From positions 43,194 to 107,193 of the forward strand of contig NZ_LMHJ01000005.1 in NCBI RefSeq assembly GCF_001427795.1: a stretch of 64,000 bases of DNA, given 5' to 3'. Positions 45,729 to 53,850 of the stretch are shown here, piece by piece (within the stretch, counting starts at the first letter, position 1; each line of letters starts with the position of its first letter). The translations under genes and the position numbers were made by a program. The notes under the pieces were generated by a model. It saw only the letters and a program-made list of their open reading frames with translations, searched no databases and was not told the DNA's origin. Origin of the DNA: Nocardioides sp. Root682 (GTDB lineage Bacteria > Actinomycetota > Actinomycetes > Propionibacteriales > Nocardioidaceae).

Positions 45729-46322
45729 GTGAGCACAGATCGTCAGCCGGACGGCCGCGCCGTGCGATACCAGCACCGCCGCCCGGAGCTCCTCGGTGGC
45801 GTCACCGAGTTCGTCCTGGAACACGGCATCGCGAACCTGGCGCTACGAGCCGTCGCCGAGGGGGTCGGGGTCTCCCACGCAACCTTGCTCCGTCACTTCG
45901 CCTCCAAGGAGGAGCTGCTCGCCGCCGTGCTCGTTCACATCCGCACCGACCTCGCGGCGAGGATGAGCAACGACCCTGAGCTCGCGTCGGCGGAATCGAC
46001 CGCAGAGCTGGTTGCGAGGCTGTGGGAACTGTTGTGCGAGCCGAAGGAACAGCGTCAGTTCCTCCTGCTCTTCGAGCTGCTCGGCCGGCACCCCGCGCGC
46101 GGCCAGGGTGATCCCGACCTCTCCGAGTCTCTCGTGCTCGACTGGATCGAGCTCCTCGTCGGGCGCCTCGTGGAGGACGGCTGGACGCGCCAGGCCGCCG
46201 AACCGGTCGCCACCCTGGTCCTCGCACAGATCCGCGGCCTGCAGCTCGACCTCCTCGTCACCGGTGACCGGGAGCGAGTCGATCGTGCGATGCAGAGCTC
46301 ATATCGGCTGCTCAGCCGCTGA
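45729..46322 (+). CDS. TetR-family regulator
   Basis: A 197-residue TetR protein: helix-turn-helix about residues 37-58 (LRAVAEGVGVSHATLLRHFA) and a C-terminal helical ligand domain. It starts with GTG and is divergent from the serine hydrolase gene. It most likely represses itself and that hydrolase through the 45644-45679 operator. Its 3' end overlaps the convergent AraC gene by 11 bases. Confidence 0.84.
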   Translation: MSTDRQPDGRAVRYQHRRPELLGGVTEFVLEHGIANLALRAVAEGVGVSHATLLRHFASKEELLAAVLVHIRTDLAARMSNDPELASAESTAELVARLWELLCEPKEQRQFLLLFELLGRHPARGQGDPDLSESLVLDWIELLVGRLVEDGWTRQAAEPVATLVLAQIRGLQLDLLVTGDRERVDRAMQSSYRLLSR

Positions 46323-47373
46323 GTCCCGCCGCCTCAGGGTCCTGCCTCGCTGTGAGGACCATGGACGACCGAGGCTCATCCTGGAGCTTTCGTCGGTAGT
46401 TCGAAGGGGAGGTCCCGAACCAGCGTTGGCACGCGCGTGAGAGGACACTTTGTTCGCTGTAGCCGAGGAGTCCGGCGAGCTGCCCGAGGGGGATGCGCGT
46501 GTGGCGCAGGTAGTGCTGCGCCTCGTCGCGGCGTACGTCGTCGACGATCTCCGCGAAGGTGCGTCCCTCTGCAACCAGTTGCCGCTGCAGCGTGCGCGGA
46601 TGCACCGCGAGATGTGAAGCGATCAGGTCCAGGGCGAGGCCGCCGGTCGGCAGCATGCGGCGCACCAGCATCCGCACCGGTTGCGCGGGGCTGTCATCGA
46701 GGGTGGTCACGACGGTGGCGAGGTACTCCTGCACCACCTTGTGGACGGCGCTGTCGGAGGAGAGTCGCCGTTCGAGCACGCCAGCCGGAAATGTGAAGCC
46801 GTATCCGGGCGCGGAGAACCGCACCGACGTACCGAAGTAGCGGCGGTAGTCCGCCTGTGGGCCCAGCGGTTCATGCCGGAGATTGACCAGGATCGGTCTG
46901 AAGTCGTCGCCCGCAAGGAGCCGGATGATCCTCAGCGAGACCGCGAGGCTGAGCTCTGCGCCCTGCCGGTGAGCTGGTGGCCGGTGTGCCCGGATGGCCC
47001 ACTCGAGCCGGGCAATGCCGTCGTCTCCAACGAGGACCTGGATGTTGACAGCTGGGCTGTAGACCGACATGTACTGCGCCATGGCCTGGAGCGCTGCCCC
47101 GACGTTCGGTGCCGTGCGCGCGGCCACGCCCACGGGGCCGAGGATCTCCACGCCCTGGCGAAGTGCGAGCTGGCGGCCGAAGTCGGAGGCGCCGGTCGCG
47201 GCGGCAGCACCTTCGAGGGCATGGATGACACGCCGGTAGTCGATGAACTCGTCGTGGCTGCCGACGGCTGCCGGGGAGATGCCGGCCTCGGTGAGCACCG
47301 TGTTCGCGTCACCGCCGAGCTCCTGGACCAGCTCCTGGTAGCCCTGGAGAGACGTCCCACGGATCGTCGTCAT
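46312..47373 (-). CDS. AraC-family regulator (arabinose-binding-like domain)
   Basis: A 353-residue regulator of the OruR type: N-terminal helical effector domain to about residue 230, then the double helix-turn-helix (LAVHPRTLQRQLVAEGRTF and LGYSEQSVLSRACQRWFGTSP). It is divergent from the SDR/M24/hydrolase operon across a 49-base gap holding a direct repeat of AraC type. I use ATG 47373; a TTG 15 bases further upstream also fits the frame. With TTGACA at 47409-47404 as -35, transcription would begin at the ATG, implying a leaderless message. Confidence 0.83.
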   Translation of the reverse strand: MTTIRGTSLQGYQELVQELGGDANTVLTEAGISPAAVGSHDEFIDYRRVIHALEGAAAATGASDFGRQLALRQGVEILGPVGVAARTAPNVGAALQAMAQYMSVYSPAVNIQVLVGDDGIARLEWAIRAHRPPAHRQGAELSLAVSLRIIRLLAGDDFRPILVNLRHEPLGPQADYRRYFGTSVRFSAPGYGFTFPAGVLERRLSSDSAVHKVVQEYLATVVTTLDDSPAQPVRMLVRRMLPTGGLALDLIASHLAVHPRTLQRQLVAEGRTFAEIVDDVRRDEAQHYLRHTRIPLGQLAGLLGYSEQSVLSRACQRWFGTSPSNYRRKLQDEPRSSMVLTARQDPEAAGLSG

Positions 47374-47382
47374 GTCGCCGAG

Positions 47383-47410
47383 TGTCAAGAAGATGTCGCT
47401 TCATGTCAAG
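47383..47410. promoter_or_regulatory. Direct repeat TGTCAAG x2, 21-base period
   Basis: TGTCAAG occurs at 47383-47389 and 47404-47410, spaced by two helical turns, in the short gap between the divergent AraC and SDR genes. AraC-family proteins typically bind such direct repeats. Read on the minus strand the same repeats give TTGACA, a -35 consensus for the AraC gene, so self-regulation is likely. Confidence 0.5.
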
Positions 47411-47422
47411 TTCTAGCAGCCG

Positions 47423-48292
47423 GTGAAACGCACACTCGTCCACATGAATCCTTCAAACCCGCGCGTCGACGCTGCACGGCTTGCCAGCGGCACCGTCGCC
47501 ATCACCGGTGCCGGTAGTGGCATCGGCCAGGCGCTGGCCCTGCTGTGCGCAACCCGCGGGGCCAACGTGGCGCTCTGCGACATCAACGAGGACGGCCTGG
47601 CGGCCACGGCTGAGAGGGCTCAGCGCTTGGGTGGCACAGTCCTCACCCGTCGGGTCGATGTCTCCGACGAGGCCCAGATGGCCGACTTTGCCGAAGCAGC
47701 CCATGGGCAGTTCGGCTCTGTCGACCTCGTGGTGAACAACGCTGGTGTCGCCGTCATGGGCGGCTTCCTGGACACCACCGCGAAGGACTGGGACTGGCTC
47801 TGGTCGATCAACGTCCGGGGTGTGGTGAACGGATGTCAGGCGTTCCTGCCGACCATGATCGAGCAGGGGAGGGGCGGACACGTCGCCAACGTCGCCAGCG
47901 TCGCCGGGCTGCTCGCGAATCCGGACCTGGGCGCCTACAGCGCAACCAAGTTCGCCGTAGTCGGCCTCTCGGAGGCGCTCCGGACCGAGCTGCGGCCCCA
48001 CCACATCGGTGTGACCGCGGTGTGTCCGGGGGTGATCAACACTCCGATCACCCGCAACACCCAGCTGCGCGGAGCCGGTGACACCGACCAGCGCCGGGCG
48101 AAGGTCACCGCGATCTACGAGAAGCGCGGGTACACGCCCGAACGGGTCGCGCACAACATCCTCAAGGCCGTCCACCAGGACAAGGCGGTCGCGCCCATCG
48201 CCCTCGAAGCCCACCTGATGTACGGCGTCTCCCGGGTCGCCCCGCCGCTGGCGCGGTGGGCTCAGGGCCGGATGGCGTCTGTCGGCAAGTAG
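47423..48292 (+). CDS. Short-chain dehydrogenase
   Basis: A 289-residue SDR: GAGSGIG cofactor loop, NNAG, catalytic S159, Y172 and K176. The C-terminal segment (PITRNTQLRGAGDTDQRR) is typical of actinobacterial alcohol/hydroxy-acid SDRs of unknown substrate. GTG 47423 is the first in-frame start; ATG 47444 seven codons later is equally possible because neither has a clear ribosome site. It is first in an operon with the M24 peptidase homologue (37 bases) and hydrolase. Confidence 0.83.
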   Translation: MKRTLVHMNPSNPRVDAARLASGTVAITGAGSGIGQALALLCATRGANVALCDINEDGLAATAERAQRLGGTVLTRRVDVSDEAQMADFAEAAHGQFGSVDLVVNNAGVAVMGGFLDTTAKDWDWLWSINVRGVVNGCQAFLPTMIEQGRGGHVANVASVAGLLANPDLGAYSATKFAVVGLSEALRTELRPHHIGVTAVCPGVINTPITRNTQLRGAGDTDQRRAKVTAIYEKRGYTPERVAHNILKAVHQDKAVAPIALEAHLMYGVSRVAPPLARWAQGRMASVGK

Positions 48293-48329
48293 CACCACCA
48301 CCACACCTCATCGATCGAAGGGATCCACC

Positions 48330-49232
48330 GTGTCACGCGAAGAGTTCACCGAGGCGCAGGTCGCCGAGTTCAAGGCAGTGCAGCGGCTCGCCTACGACGC
48401 CACTGCGGCGGTCGAGGCACAGCTGTATGTCGGCATCACCGAGAAGGAAGCCGCGACCATGCTCGAGGACTGGCTCCGCGAGCGAGGTGTGAGCCGGTTC
48501 TTCCACTACGGCTTCGCCTGGTTCGGCGACCGCACCCGGTTCCGCAACTTCGAGAAGCCCTCGGGCAACGCCCTCAAGCAGCTGCTCAGCCCGAAGATGG
48601 CGCACTTCGGCAAGCAGTTCCTCCCCACTGATCGTCAGCTCAAGAAGGGCGACGCGGTCATCCTCGACATCGGCCCGGTCCTCGGACGAGCTGCCTCGGA
48701 CATGGGCTACTCCTGCACCCTGCCGGGTGACGAGAACGAGGAGTTCCACACCGCCCGGATGGCGCTGGAGCCCTACCGGCGGCTGATCCTGGAGATGGTG
48801 AAGCGCGGCGAGTCCCAGGGCACGATCTACAAGGCCCTCGACGAGCTGATCGCCGATCAGGGCTACGAGAACATCCACAGCTACTACCCGGGCTCGGTCG
48901 TCGCGCACAAGATCGGCAGGGTTCCCGGGGTGGGCCTGCCCACGTTCCGGGTGCAGAACTTCAGCCCCCAGGCGATCGCCTACCTGTCCGGCCACGTCTT
49001 CGAGTCACTCCTGCGACCCGCGAGGAACGCCACCCCGATCTGGAACGAGAGCTCCGACGCCCCCTGCGAGCCGGGCCTGTGGGCCATCGAGCCGCACATC
49101 GGCAAGGGCGACATCGGCGTCAAGTTCGAGGAGATGATGGTCGTCACGGAAGACGACGCCTACTGGCTCGACGACGACCTGCCCCACGTTCGCTACTGGG
49201 CCAGCCACCTCGACGCCACGGACCCGGCGTGA
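48330..49232 (+). CDS. M24-family metallopeptidase (aminopeptidase P/creatinase fold)
   Basis: A 300-residue pita-bread-fold protein lacking the N-terminal domain of aminopeptidase P. All five metal ligands are recognisable: D113 and D124 (eleven apart, as in methionine aminopeptidase), H193, E254 and E267. It should therefore bind two metal ions and cleave an N-terminal peptide or a C-N bond of a small molecule. Its company (SDR and an Asp-nucleophile hydrolase, under an AraC regulator) suggests a small-molecule catabolic role rather than protein turnover. It starts with GTG and overlaps the next gene by four bases. Confidence 0.83.
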   Translation: MSREEFTEAQVAEFKAVQRLAYDATAAVEAQLYVGITEKEAATMLEDWLRERGVSRFFHYGFAWFGDRTRFRNFEKPSGNALKQLLSPKMAHFGKQFLPTDRQLKKGDAVILDIGPVLGRAASDMGYSCTLPGDENEEFHTARMALEPYRRLILEMVKRGESQGTIYKALDELIADQGYENIHSYYPGSVVAHKIGRVPGVGLPTFRVQNFSPQAIAYLSGHVFESLLRPARNATPIWNESSDAPCEPGLWAIEPHIGKGDIGVKFEEMMVVTEDDAYWLDDDLPHVRYWASHLDATDPA

Positions 49233-50128
49233 CCGCGCATCTCGTTGCGTCCCTGGACCGCAGCGAACCCGGCACGTCTGACTTTCGGACCGAACAGGTC
49301 GTCGTCGGAGACGTCCGCATCCCGGTGCTCCGCGGCGGGCCCCGCGATTCAACCGAGGCCGTTGTGTTCGTGCACGGCAACCCTGGCGCCGGCTCCGACT
49401 GGCTCGACCTGATGCGACCAGCCGCGAGGTTTGCGCAGGTCATCGCCCCTGACATGCCTGGCTTCGGTGGAGCCGAGAAGCGCGCGGACCAGGACTACAC
49501 ACTCCCCGGCTACGGCAAGCACCTGGGCGGACTCATCGACGCCCTCGGCCTGACCCGCGTCCACATCGTCGCCCATGACTTCGGCGGCCCCTGGTCACTC
49601 ACCTGGGCCGCGGCGCACCCCGACCTCGTTGCCAGCGTCACCTTGATCAACACCGGCGTCATGCTGGACTACACGTGGCACCGGGTCGCCCGGATCTGGC
49701 GGATCCCGATGGTGGGAGAGATCGTCCAACGGTTCGCGTCGCGCCGACTCCTCACGGCGCTGCTGGCCCACGACAACCCCGGCCTGCACGGCGACTGGGT
49801 CGCTCGGATCGCCAACCACCTCCGGCCCTGGGGGACCCGTCGCGCGGTGTTGCGGCTCTATCGTTCCACCACCCCCACGATGATGGAGGCGCTCGTCGAA
49901 CCCCTGCGCGACCGCGACCTGCCCTGCCTGGTGGTCTGGGGCCCCAAGGACGTCTACCTGCCAGCCATCCAGGCCCAGAGGCAACGGGAGCCCTTCCCGT
50001 CTGCACAGATCCACGTCATTCCAGGCGCTGGGCACTGGTCGTTCCTCGAGCGCCCGGACCTGGTCGAGCCCCTCGTCCTGGGCCACCTGCGTGCCCACCA
50101 CTTGACGCCACGATCAGGCCGGGAATAG
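49229..50128 (+). CDS. Alpha/beta hydrolase with Asp nucleophile (epoxide hydrolase/haloalkane dehalogenase group)
   Basis: A 299-residue hydrolase: oxyanion HGNPG (residues 49-53), nucleophile D117 in VAHDFGGPW, late acid in WGPKDVYLP and base His in GAGHWSFLE. An Asp instead of Ser at the nucleophile marks the epoxide hydrolase/haloalkane dehalogenase branch; the residue after HG is N, which is compatible with both. It is coupled to the M24 gene by a GTGA overlap. Its end overlaps the convergent TetR by 15 bases. Confidence 0.85.
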   Translation: MTAHLVASLDRSEPGTSDFRTEQVVVGDVRIPVLRGGPRDSTEAVVFVHGNPGAGSDWLDLMRPAARFAQVIAPDMPGFGGAEKRADQDYTLPGYGKHLGGLIDALGLTRVHIVAHDFGGPWSLTWAAAHPDLVASVTLINTGVMLDYTWHRVARIWRIPMVGEIVQRFASRRLLTALLAHDNPGLHGDWVARIANHLRPWGTRRAVLRLYRSTTPTMMEALVEPLRDRDLPCLVVWGPKDVYLPAIQAQRQREPFPSAQIHVIPGAGHWSFLERPDLVEPLVLGHLRAHHLTPRSGRE

Positions 50129-50770
50129 GTCCCGCGGGCCGACGGCTGTTCCGGTGGTTGCCGCGTAGGACCGGTCGATGGCAACCAGTACCCGCTGGAG
50201 GGCGGCGGCGCGCACCTTCTCCGTGGAGCCCTGCATGGGGCCGTCGACGTTCAGGACGGCGAACCCGTGCATGGCAGACCAGCACGTGATCTCCGCGTCG
50301 ATCCGGGCGTCTGGTGCCAGGAAGCCGACGCTGACGAGCTCGTCGAGCACGCCACCGAGCAACACGAAGGGGTCGCGTTCAGGGACGACGATGGCGGAGG
50401 AGACCGCCGACAGGGCCGAACAAGCCAGGCGGAACAGGCCTGGCTCGGTGACGGCGAAGTCGACGTAGCCGCGACCGGTGGCGGCCAGGCGCCGCCGCGC
50501 ACGAAGGACCGGGTCGCGCGTGCGCACCCTCGCCAGGCGGGCCTGCATGGTGGCGACCACGGTGCCCATGACTCGTCCGGCGACCTCGGCGACGAGCTCC
50601 TCCCGGTCGGCGAAGTGCCGGTAGGCAGCGTTGTGCGAGACGTGGACCTGTCGCGCGAGGTCGCGCAGGACCAGTCCTTCGGGACCCTTCTCGCGTGCCG
50701 AGGCGACCGCGGCTTCGATCAGTGCTTCCCGCAGGTCGCCGTGGTGGTACGAGGAGGTGGGCAGCGTCAC
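50114..50770 (-). CDS. TetR-family regulator of the adjacent efflux pump
   Basis: A 218-residue TetR protein starting SSYHHGDLREALIEAA, typical of one TetR subfamily, with the helix-turn-helix around LARQVHVSHNAAYRHFADR and a TetR_C-like ligand domain. It is divergent from a 14-helix MFS transporter. The GTG start has no ribosome site, and a TTGACA (50805-50800) with a weak -10 (CACGAT) 17 bases on would start the mRNA at that GTG. It is presumably a drug- or metabolite-sensing repressor. Confidence 0.86.
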   Translation of the reverse strand: MTLPTSSYHHGDLREALIEAAVASAREKGPEGLVLRDLARQVHVSHNAAYRHFADREELVAEVAGRVMGTVVATMQARLARVRTRDPVLRARRRLAATGRGYVDFAVTEPGLFRLACSALSAVSSAIVVPERDPFVLLGGVLDELVSVGFLAPDARIDAEITCWSAMHGFAVLNVDGPMQGSTEKVRAAALQRVLVAIDRSYAATTGTAVGPRDLFPA

Positions 50771-50792
50771 AGGGCAATCGTGGGCCTTGATC

Positions 50793-50833
50793 TTGACAGT
50801 GTCAACATGCCGCGGTCAGGCTCAATGTTGACA
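50793..50833. promoter_or_regulatory. Double inverted repeat between TetR and MFS genes
   Basis: TTGACA-G-TGTCAA (50793-50805) is a perfect 13-base palindrome. Its right part extended, TGTCAACAT (50800-50808), is repeated in inverse as ATGTTGACA (50825-50833). Two linked TetR sites would cover both divergent promoters. Confidence 0.6.
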
Positions 50834-50855
50834 ACAGCAACTTAAGGAGCTGCCC

Positions 50856-52400
50856 GTGCCGCGCAAGTCCCTGATCCTTCTCTCCGTGTGCCTCGCGACG
50901 CTCACCATCAACCTGAGCGCGATGATCGTGAACATCGCACTGCCCACGCTGGCGACCGATCTCGACGCCACGACGAAGGACCTGCTCTGGATCGTCGACG
51001 GCTACAACCTGGCGTTCGCCGCACTGGTGCTGGCCATGGGCAGCCTCTCGGACAGGTTCGGGCGTCGTCCGGCCCTGATCGTCGGCCTCGTAGGGTTCGC
51101 GGCCAGCAGCGGTTCGGCGGTGCTCGCTGACAGCAGCACGTCGCTGATCGTGATCCGGTTCGTCATGGGCATGTTCGCCGCACTGATCTTCCCGACGACG
51201 TTGTCGATCATCGCGAACACCTTCACCGAGCGCCGCGAACGCGCCAGCGCGCTCGGCCTGTGGGGAGCAGCCGTCGGCGCTGGCGTCGCGCTCGGCCCGG
51301 TGAGTGGGGGATTCCTGTTGGCCCACTTCAGCTGGCACAGCGTCTTTCTCGCGCTGGTGCCGCTCAGCCTCGCCGCTGCGGCCCTCGCCTTCGCCTTCGT
51401 TCCCGAATCGCGTGACCCGGAGGTGCCCCGGATCGACCGACCCGGCTTCCTGATCTCGGTCGCGGCCGTCGGGAGCCTGACCTGGACGATCATCGAGGCT
51501 CCCGAGCACGGCTGGGGCAGCGCTGCGACCTTGATCGGATTCGTCGTGGCCGCCGTGCTCACGGCGATGTTCGTGCTGGTCGAACGATCGGTGGCCAACC
51601 CGATGATCGACGTGACCTTGTTCCTGGATCGCCGGTTCAGTGCGGCCTGTGGCGCGGTCACCATCGCCTTCTTCGCGCTGTTCGGGTTCATCTTCCTGAT
51701 CGCCCAGTTCTTCCAGTTCGTGCGTGACTACTCAGCTCTCGAGACCGGCGTGCGGTTCCTGCCGGTCGCCGTTGCCATTGCGGTTGCCTCGATCGTGGGC
51801 AGCCAGCTCGCACCTCGGATCGGGACCAAGCTGGTCGTCTCCGCGGGCCTGGTGCTCCTGGGTGCGGCGTTCCTCTGGATCTCCGCGCTGACCTCCGGCG
51901 TCGACTACGCCACCGTGGTTGCTCCCCAGATGGTGATGCTCGGGCTGGGAACAGGTCTGGTCAGCACCGCGGCGACCGAGTCGATCATGCAGGTCCTGCC
52001 CCCGTCGAGGGCCGGCGTCGGGTCAGCCGTCAACGACGCCACGCGCGAGCTCGGCGGCACGCTCGGGGTCGCTGTCGTCGGTTCGCTCTTCGCGTCCGCC
52101 TACGCGGACGGGCTCCGACCGGCCATCGAGGGCCGGCTGGACGCCGTGAACACCGAGAGGGCTCTCGACTCGGTCGGCTACGCCGACGCCGTGGCGGCTC
52201 GGGTGCCCGGCCTGGCGAGCGCTGTCGACGCCGCGTTCCTCGACGGGCTGGCGCTCGGCTGCATCACGGTGGGGATCCTTTGCCTGGTCGGCGCCGTCGC
52301 GGCACTCGTGGCACTGCCCGGTCGGGGCTTCGAACCACGGGAGGCCGAGGAGCAGGACGAGCTCCCGGACGAGGCGCGGGTCCTGCAGGCCATCCGCTGA
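50856..52400 (+). CDS. MFS efflux transporter, DHA2 (EmrB/QacA) type
   Basis: A 514-residue protein with 14 predicted membrane helices. The DHA2 hallmarks are present: WIVDGYNLAFAAL at helix 2 and the motif-A loop GSLSDRFGRR. It exports drugs or hydrophobic metabolites by proton antiport. The GTG start is preceded by AAGGAG at six bases. It is divergent from its likely TetR repressor with a paired operator between them. The C-terminal 30 residues are acidic and cytosolic. Confidence 0.9.
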   Translation: MPRKSLILLSVCLATLTINLSAMIVNIALPTLATDLDATTKDLLWIVDGYNLAFAALVLAMGSLSDRFGRRPALIVGLVGFAASSGSAVLADSSTSLIVIRFVMGMFAALIFPTTLSIIANTFTERRERASALGLWGAAVGAGVALGPVSGGFLLAHFSWHSVFLALVPLSLAAAALAFAFVPESRDPEVPRIDRPGFLISVAAVGSLTWTIIEAPEHGWGSAATLIGFVVAAVLTAMFVLVERSVANPMIDVTLFLDRRFSAACGAVTIAFFALFGFIFLIAQFFQFVRDYSALETGVRFLPVAVAIAVASIVGSQLAPRIGTKLVVSAGLVLLGAAFLWISALTSGVDYATVVAPQMVMLGLGTGLVSTAATESIMQVLPPSRAGVGSAVNDATRELGGTLGVAVVGSLFASAYADGLRPAIEGRLDAVNTERALDSVGYADAVAARVPGLASAVDAAFLDGLALGCITVGILCLVGAVAALVALPGRGFEPREAEEQDELPDEARVLQAIR

Positions 52401-52482
52401 CCCGGCGAAGGCAGAGTCGGGCGGTGGGCACGGTCAGGCCGAAGGAGACGCGGGTGAACCCGACCGTCGGTAGTCTCGCGCC

Positions 52483-53757
52483 ATGGTCACGGGTGTGAGG
52501 GCGGGCGGTACGGCGGACCTGCCCGAGTCGGTGGTGGCCGAGCTCCGCCGTACCGCCACCCAGCTGCTGGGGAACGTGACGGCGTACGCCGACGACATGC
52601 TCGAGTACATCCTCGAGCGGATCCCCGAGGCCAGCGCGGATGACGACCTCCGTGGCCTGACGCTGGGGTCGTGCTCCTCGAACCTCGAGGCAGCGCTGTC
52701 GATGGTCCGCCACGGCATCGACGTGAGCGCAGCAACGGCTCCGGTCACGGCGCTCGAGCACGCGCGCGCGATGGCGGCACGGGGCTACAGCGTCGACATC
52801 ATGCTGCGCTTCTACCGCGTCGGTCACAGCTACTTCAGTGAGCGCATCCTCGCCGGGATCTCCGACCTGGTGGCCGATCCGGCCCTCGCCCTCGCGGTGG
52901 TCGCCGACCTGCAGCGTTACGCCTTCGCCTACACCGACCGCATCGGCAGCGAGGTCGCCGCGGAGTACGTCGCCGAGCTGGACCGCATGCAGAACCGGGC
53001 CCGCGCGGCCCGGACCGATGCGGTCCGCGCCCTGATCGCGGGCGACAAGCTCGACCTGGGGCGTGCCGAACGCGCCCTGTCGCACCGCCTCACCGGATGG
53101 CAGACCGCCTTCGTCTGCTGGACCGATCGTGACGACTCCGACCTGGCGCGCGTGGGTACAGCGGTCGGTGCCCACCTGGGTTCGGCTCATCCGCTGCTCG
53201 TGCCGGACGGAGTCCGGGCGCTGTGGGGCTGGGTGTCCACGACACGTGCGCCCGGTGTGGGTTCGGAGAACCTCGCCCCGTTGGCCGACCAGGTGCCCGG
53301 GACGGTCCGGGTCTCCATCGGTACGCCGGCGCAGGGCCCTGAGGGCTTTCGAGACTCCCACGCCCAGGCCCAGCGCGGCGTCCGGATCGTCGAGCTCTCG
53401 GGCCGCGGAGGTCCCGTGACGTCGTACGCCGATGTCGCCCTCGTGGACACGATGAGCGGCGACCTGGACCTGGCCCGTGCCTTCGTCGCGTCCGAGCTCG
53501 GCGCCCTGGCGGTCGCCGGTCGCCGGGAGGACGAGGAGCGGCGCGCGCTGCTGGCGGTGCTCGACGCACAGGGTGGGTTGGCGGCCGCGGCCGAGGAACT
53601 GGGCGTGCACCGCAACACCGTGCTGCAGCGGGTGCGTCGGGCCGAGGACCGTCGCGGCCGCCCGTCCTCCGAGCGTGTGGTCGAGCTGCATGCCGCGCTG
53701 CGCATGGTCGACGTGCTCGGGGGGGTGGTGCTCGACCCCGAGCCCGGTCGAGCCTGA
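52483..53757 (+). CDS. PucR/CdaR-type transcriptional regulator
   Basis: A 424-residue regulator: N-terminal helical domain, a central GGDEF-like/RsbT-like part and the C-terminal PucR helix-turn-helix (AAAAEELGVHRNTVLQRVRR near residue 370). Such proteins control alkane, purine and lipid genes in actinobacteria. It lies 93 bases upstream of the hydroxylase fusion on the same strand and is its likely regulator. TAGTCT lies six bases before the ATG, so the message may be leaderless. Confidence 0.83.
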   Translation: MVTGVRAGGTADLPESVVAELRRTATQLLGNVTAYADDMLEYILERIPEASADDDLRGLTLGSCSSNLEAALSMVRHGIDVSAATAPVTALEHARAMAARGYSVDIMLRFYRVGHSYFSERILAGISDLVADPALALAVVADLQRYAFAYTDRIGSEVAAEYVAELDRMQNRARAARTDAVRALIAGDKLDLGRAERALSHRLTGWQTAFVCWTDRDDSDLARVGTAVGAHLGSAHPLLVPDGVRALWGWVSTTRAPGVGSENLAPLADQVPGTVRVSIGTPAQGPEGFRDSHAQAQRGVRIVELSGRGGPVTSYADVALVDTMSGDLDLARAFVASELGALAVAGRREDEERRALLAVLDAQGGLAAAAEELGVHRNTVLQRVRRAEDRRGRPSSERVVELHAALRMVDVLGGVVLDPEPGRA

Positions 53758-53777
53758 CCCATCCACCTCCGGCCGGC

Positions 53778-53794
53778 ATGTGCTGAGCGCACAT
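53778..53794. promoter_or_regulatory. Palindrome ATGTGC-TGAGC-GCACAT
   Basis: Six-base perfect arms with a five-base spacer lie 57 bases before the ATG of the hydroxylase-reductase fusion and just after the PucR-type regulator gene. It is the only clear dyad in this gap and a likely operator. Confidence 0.45.
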
Positions 53795-53850
53795 CCTCGT
53801 GGGCTGCGCGGCACTGGTTGCGGGTGGGGCGCTCTTCGTAGGTTGCGGGC

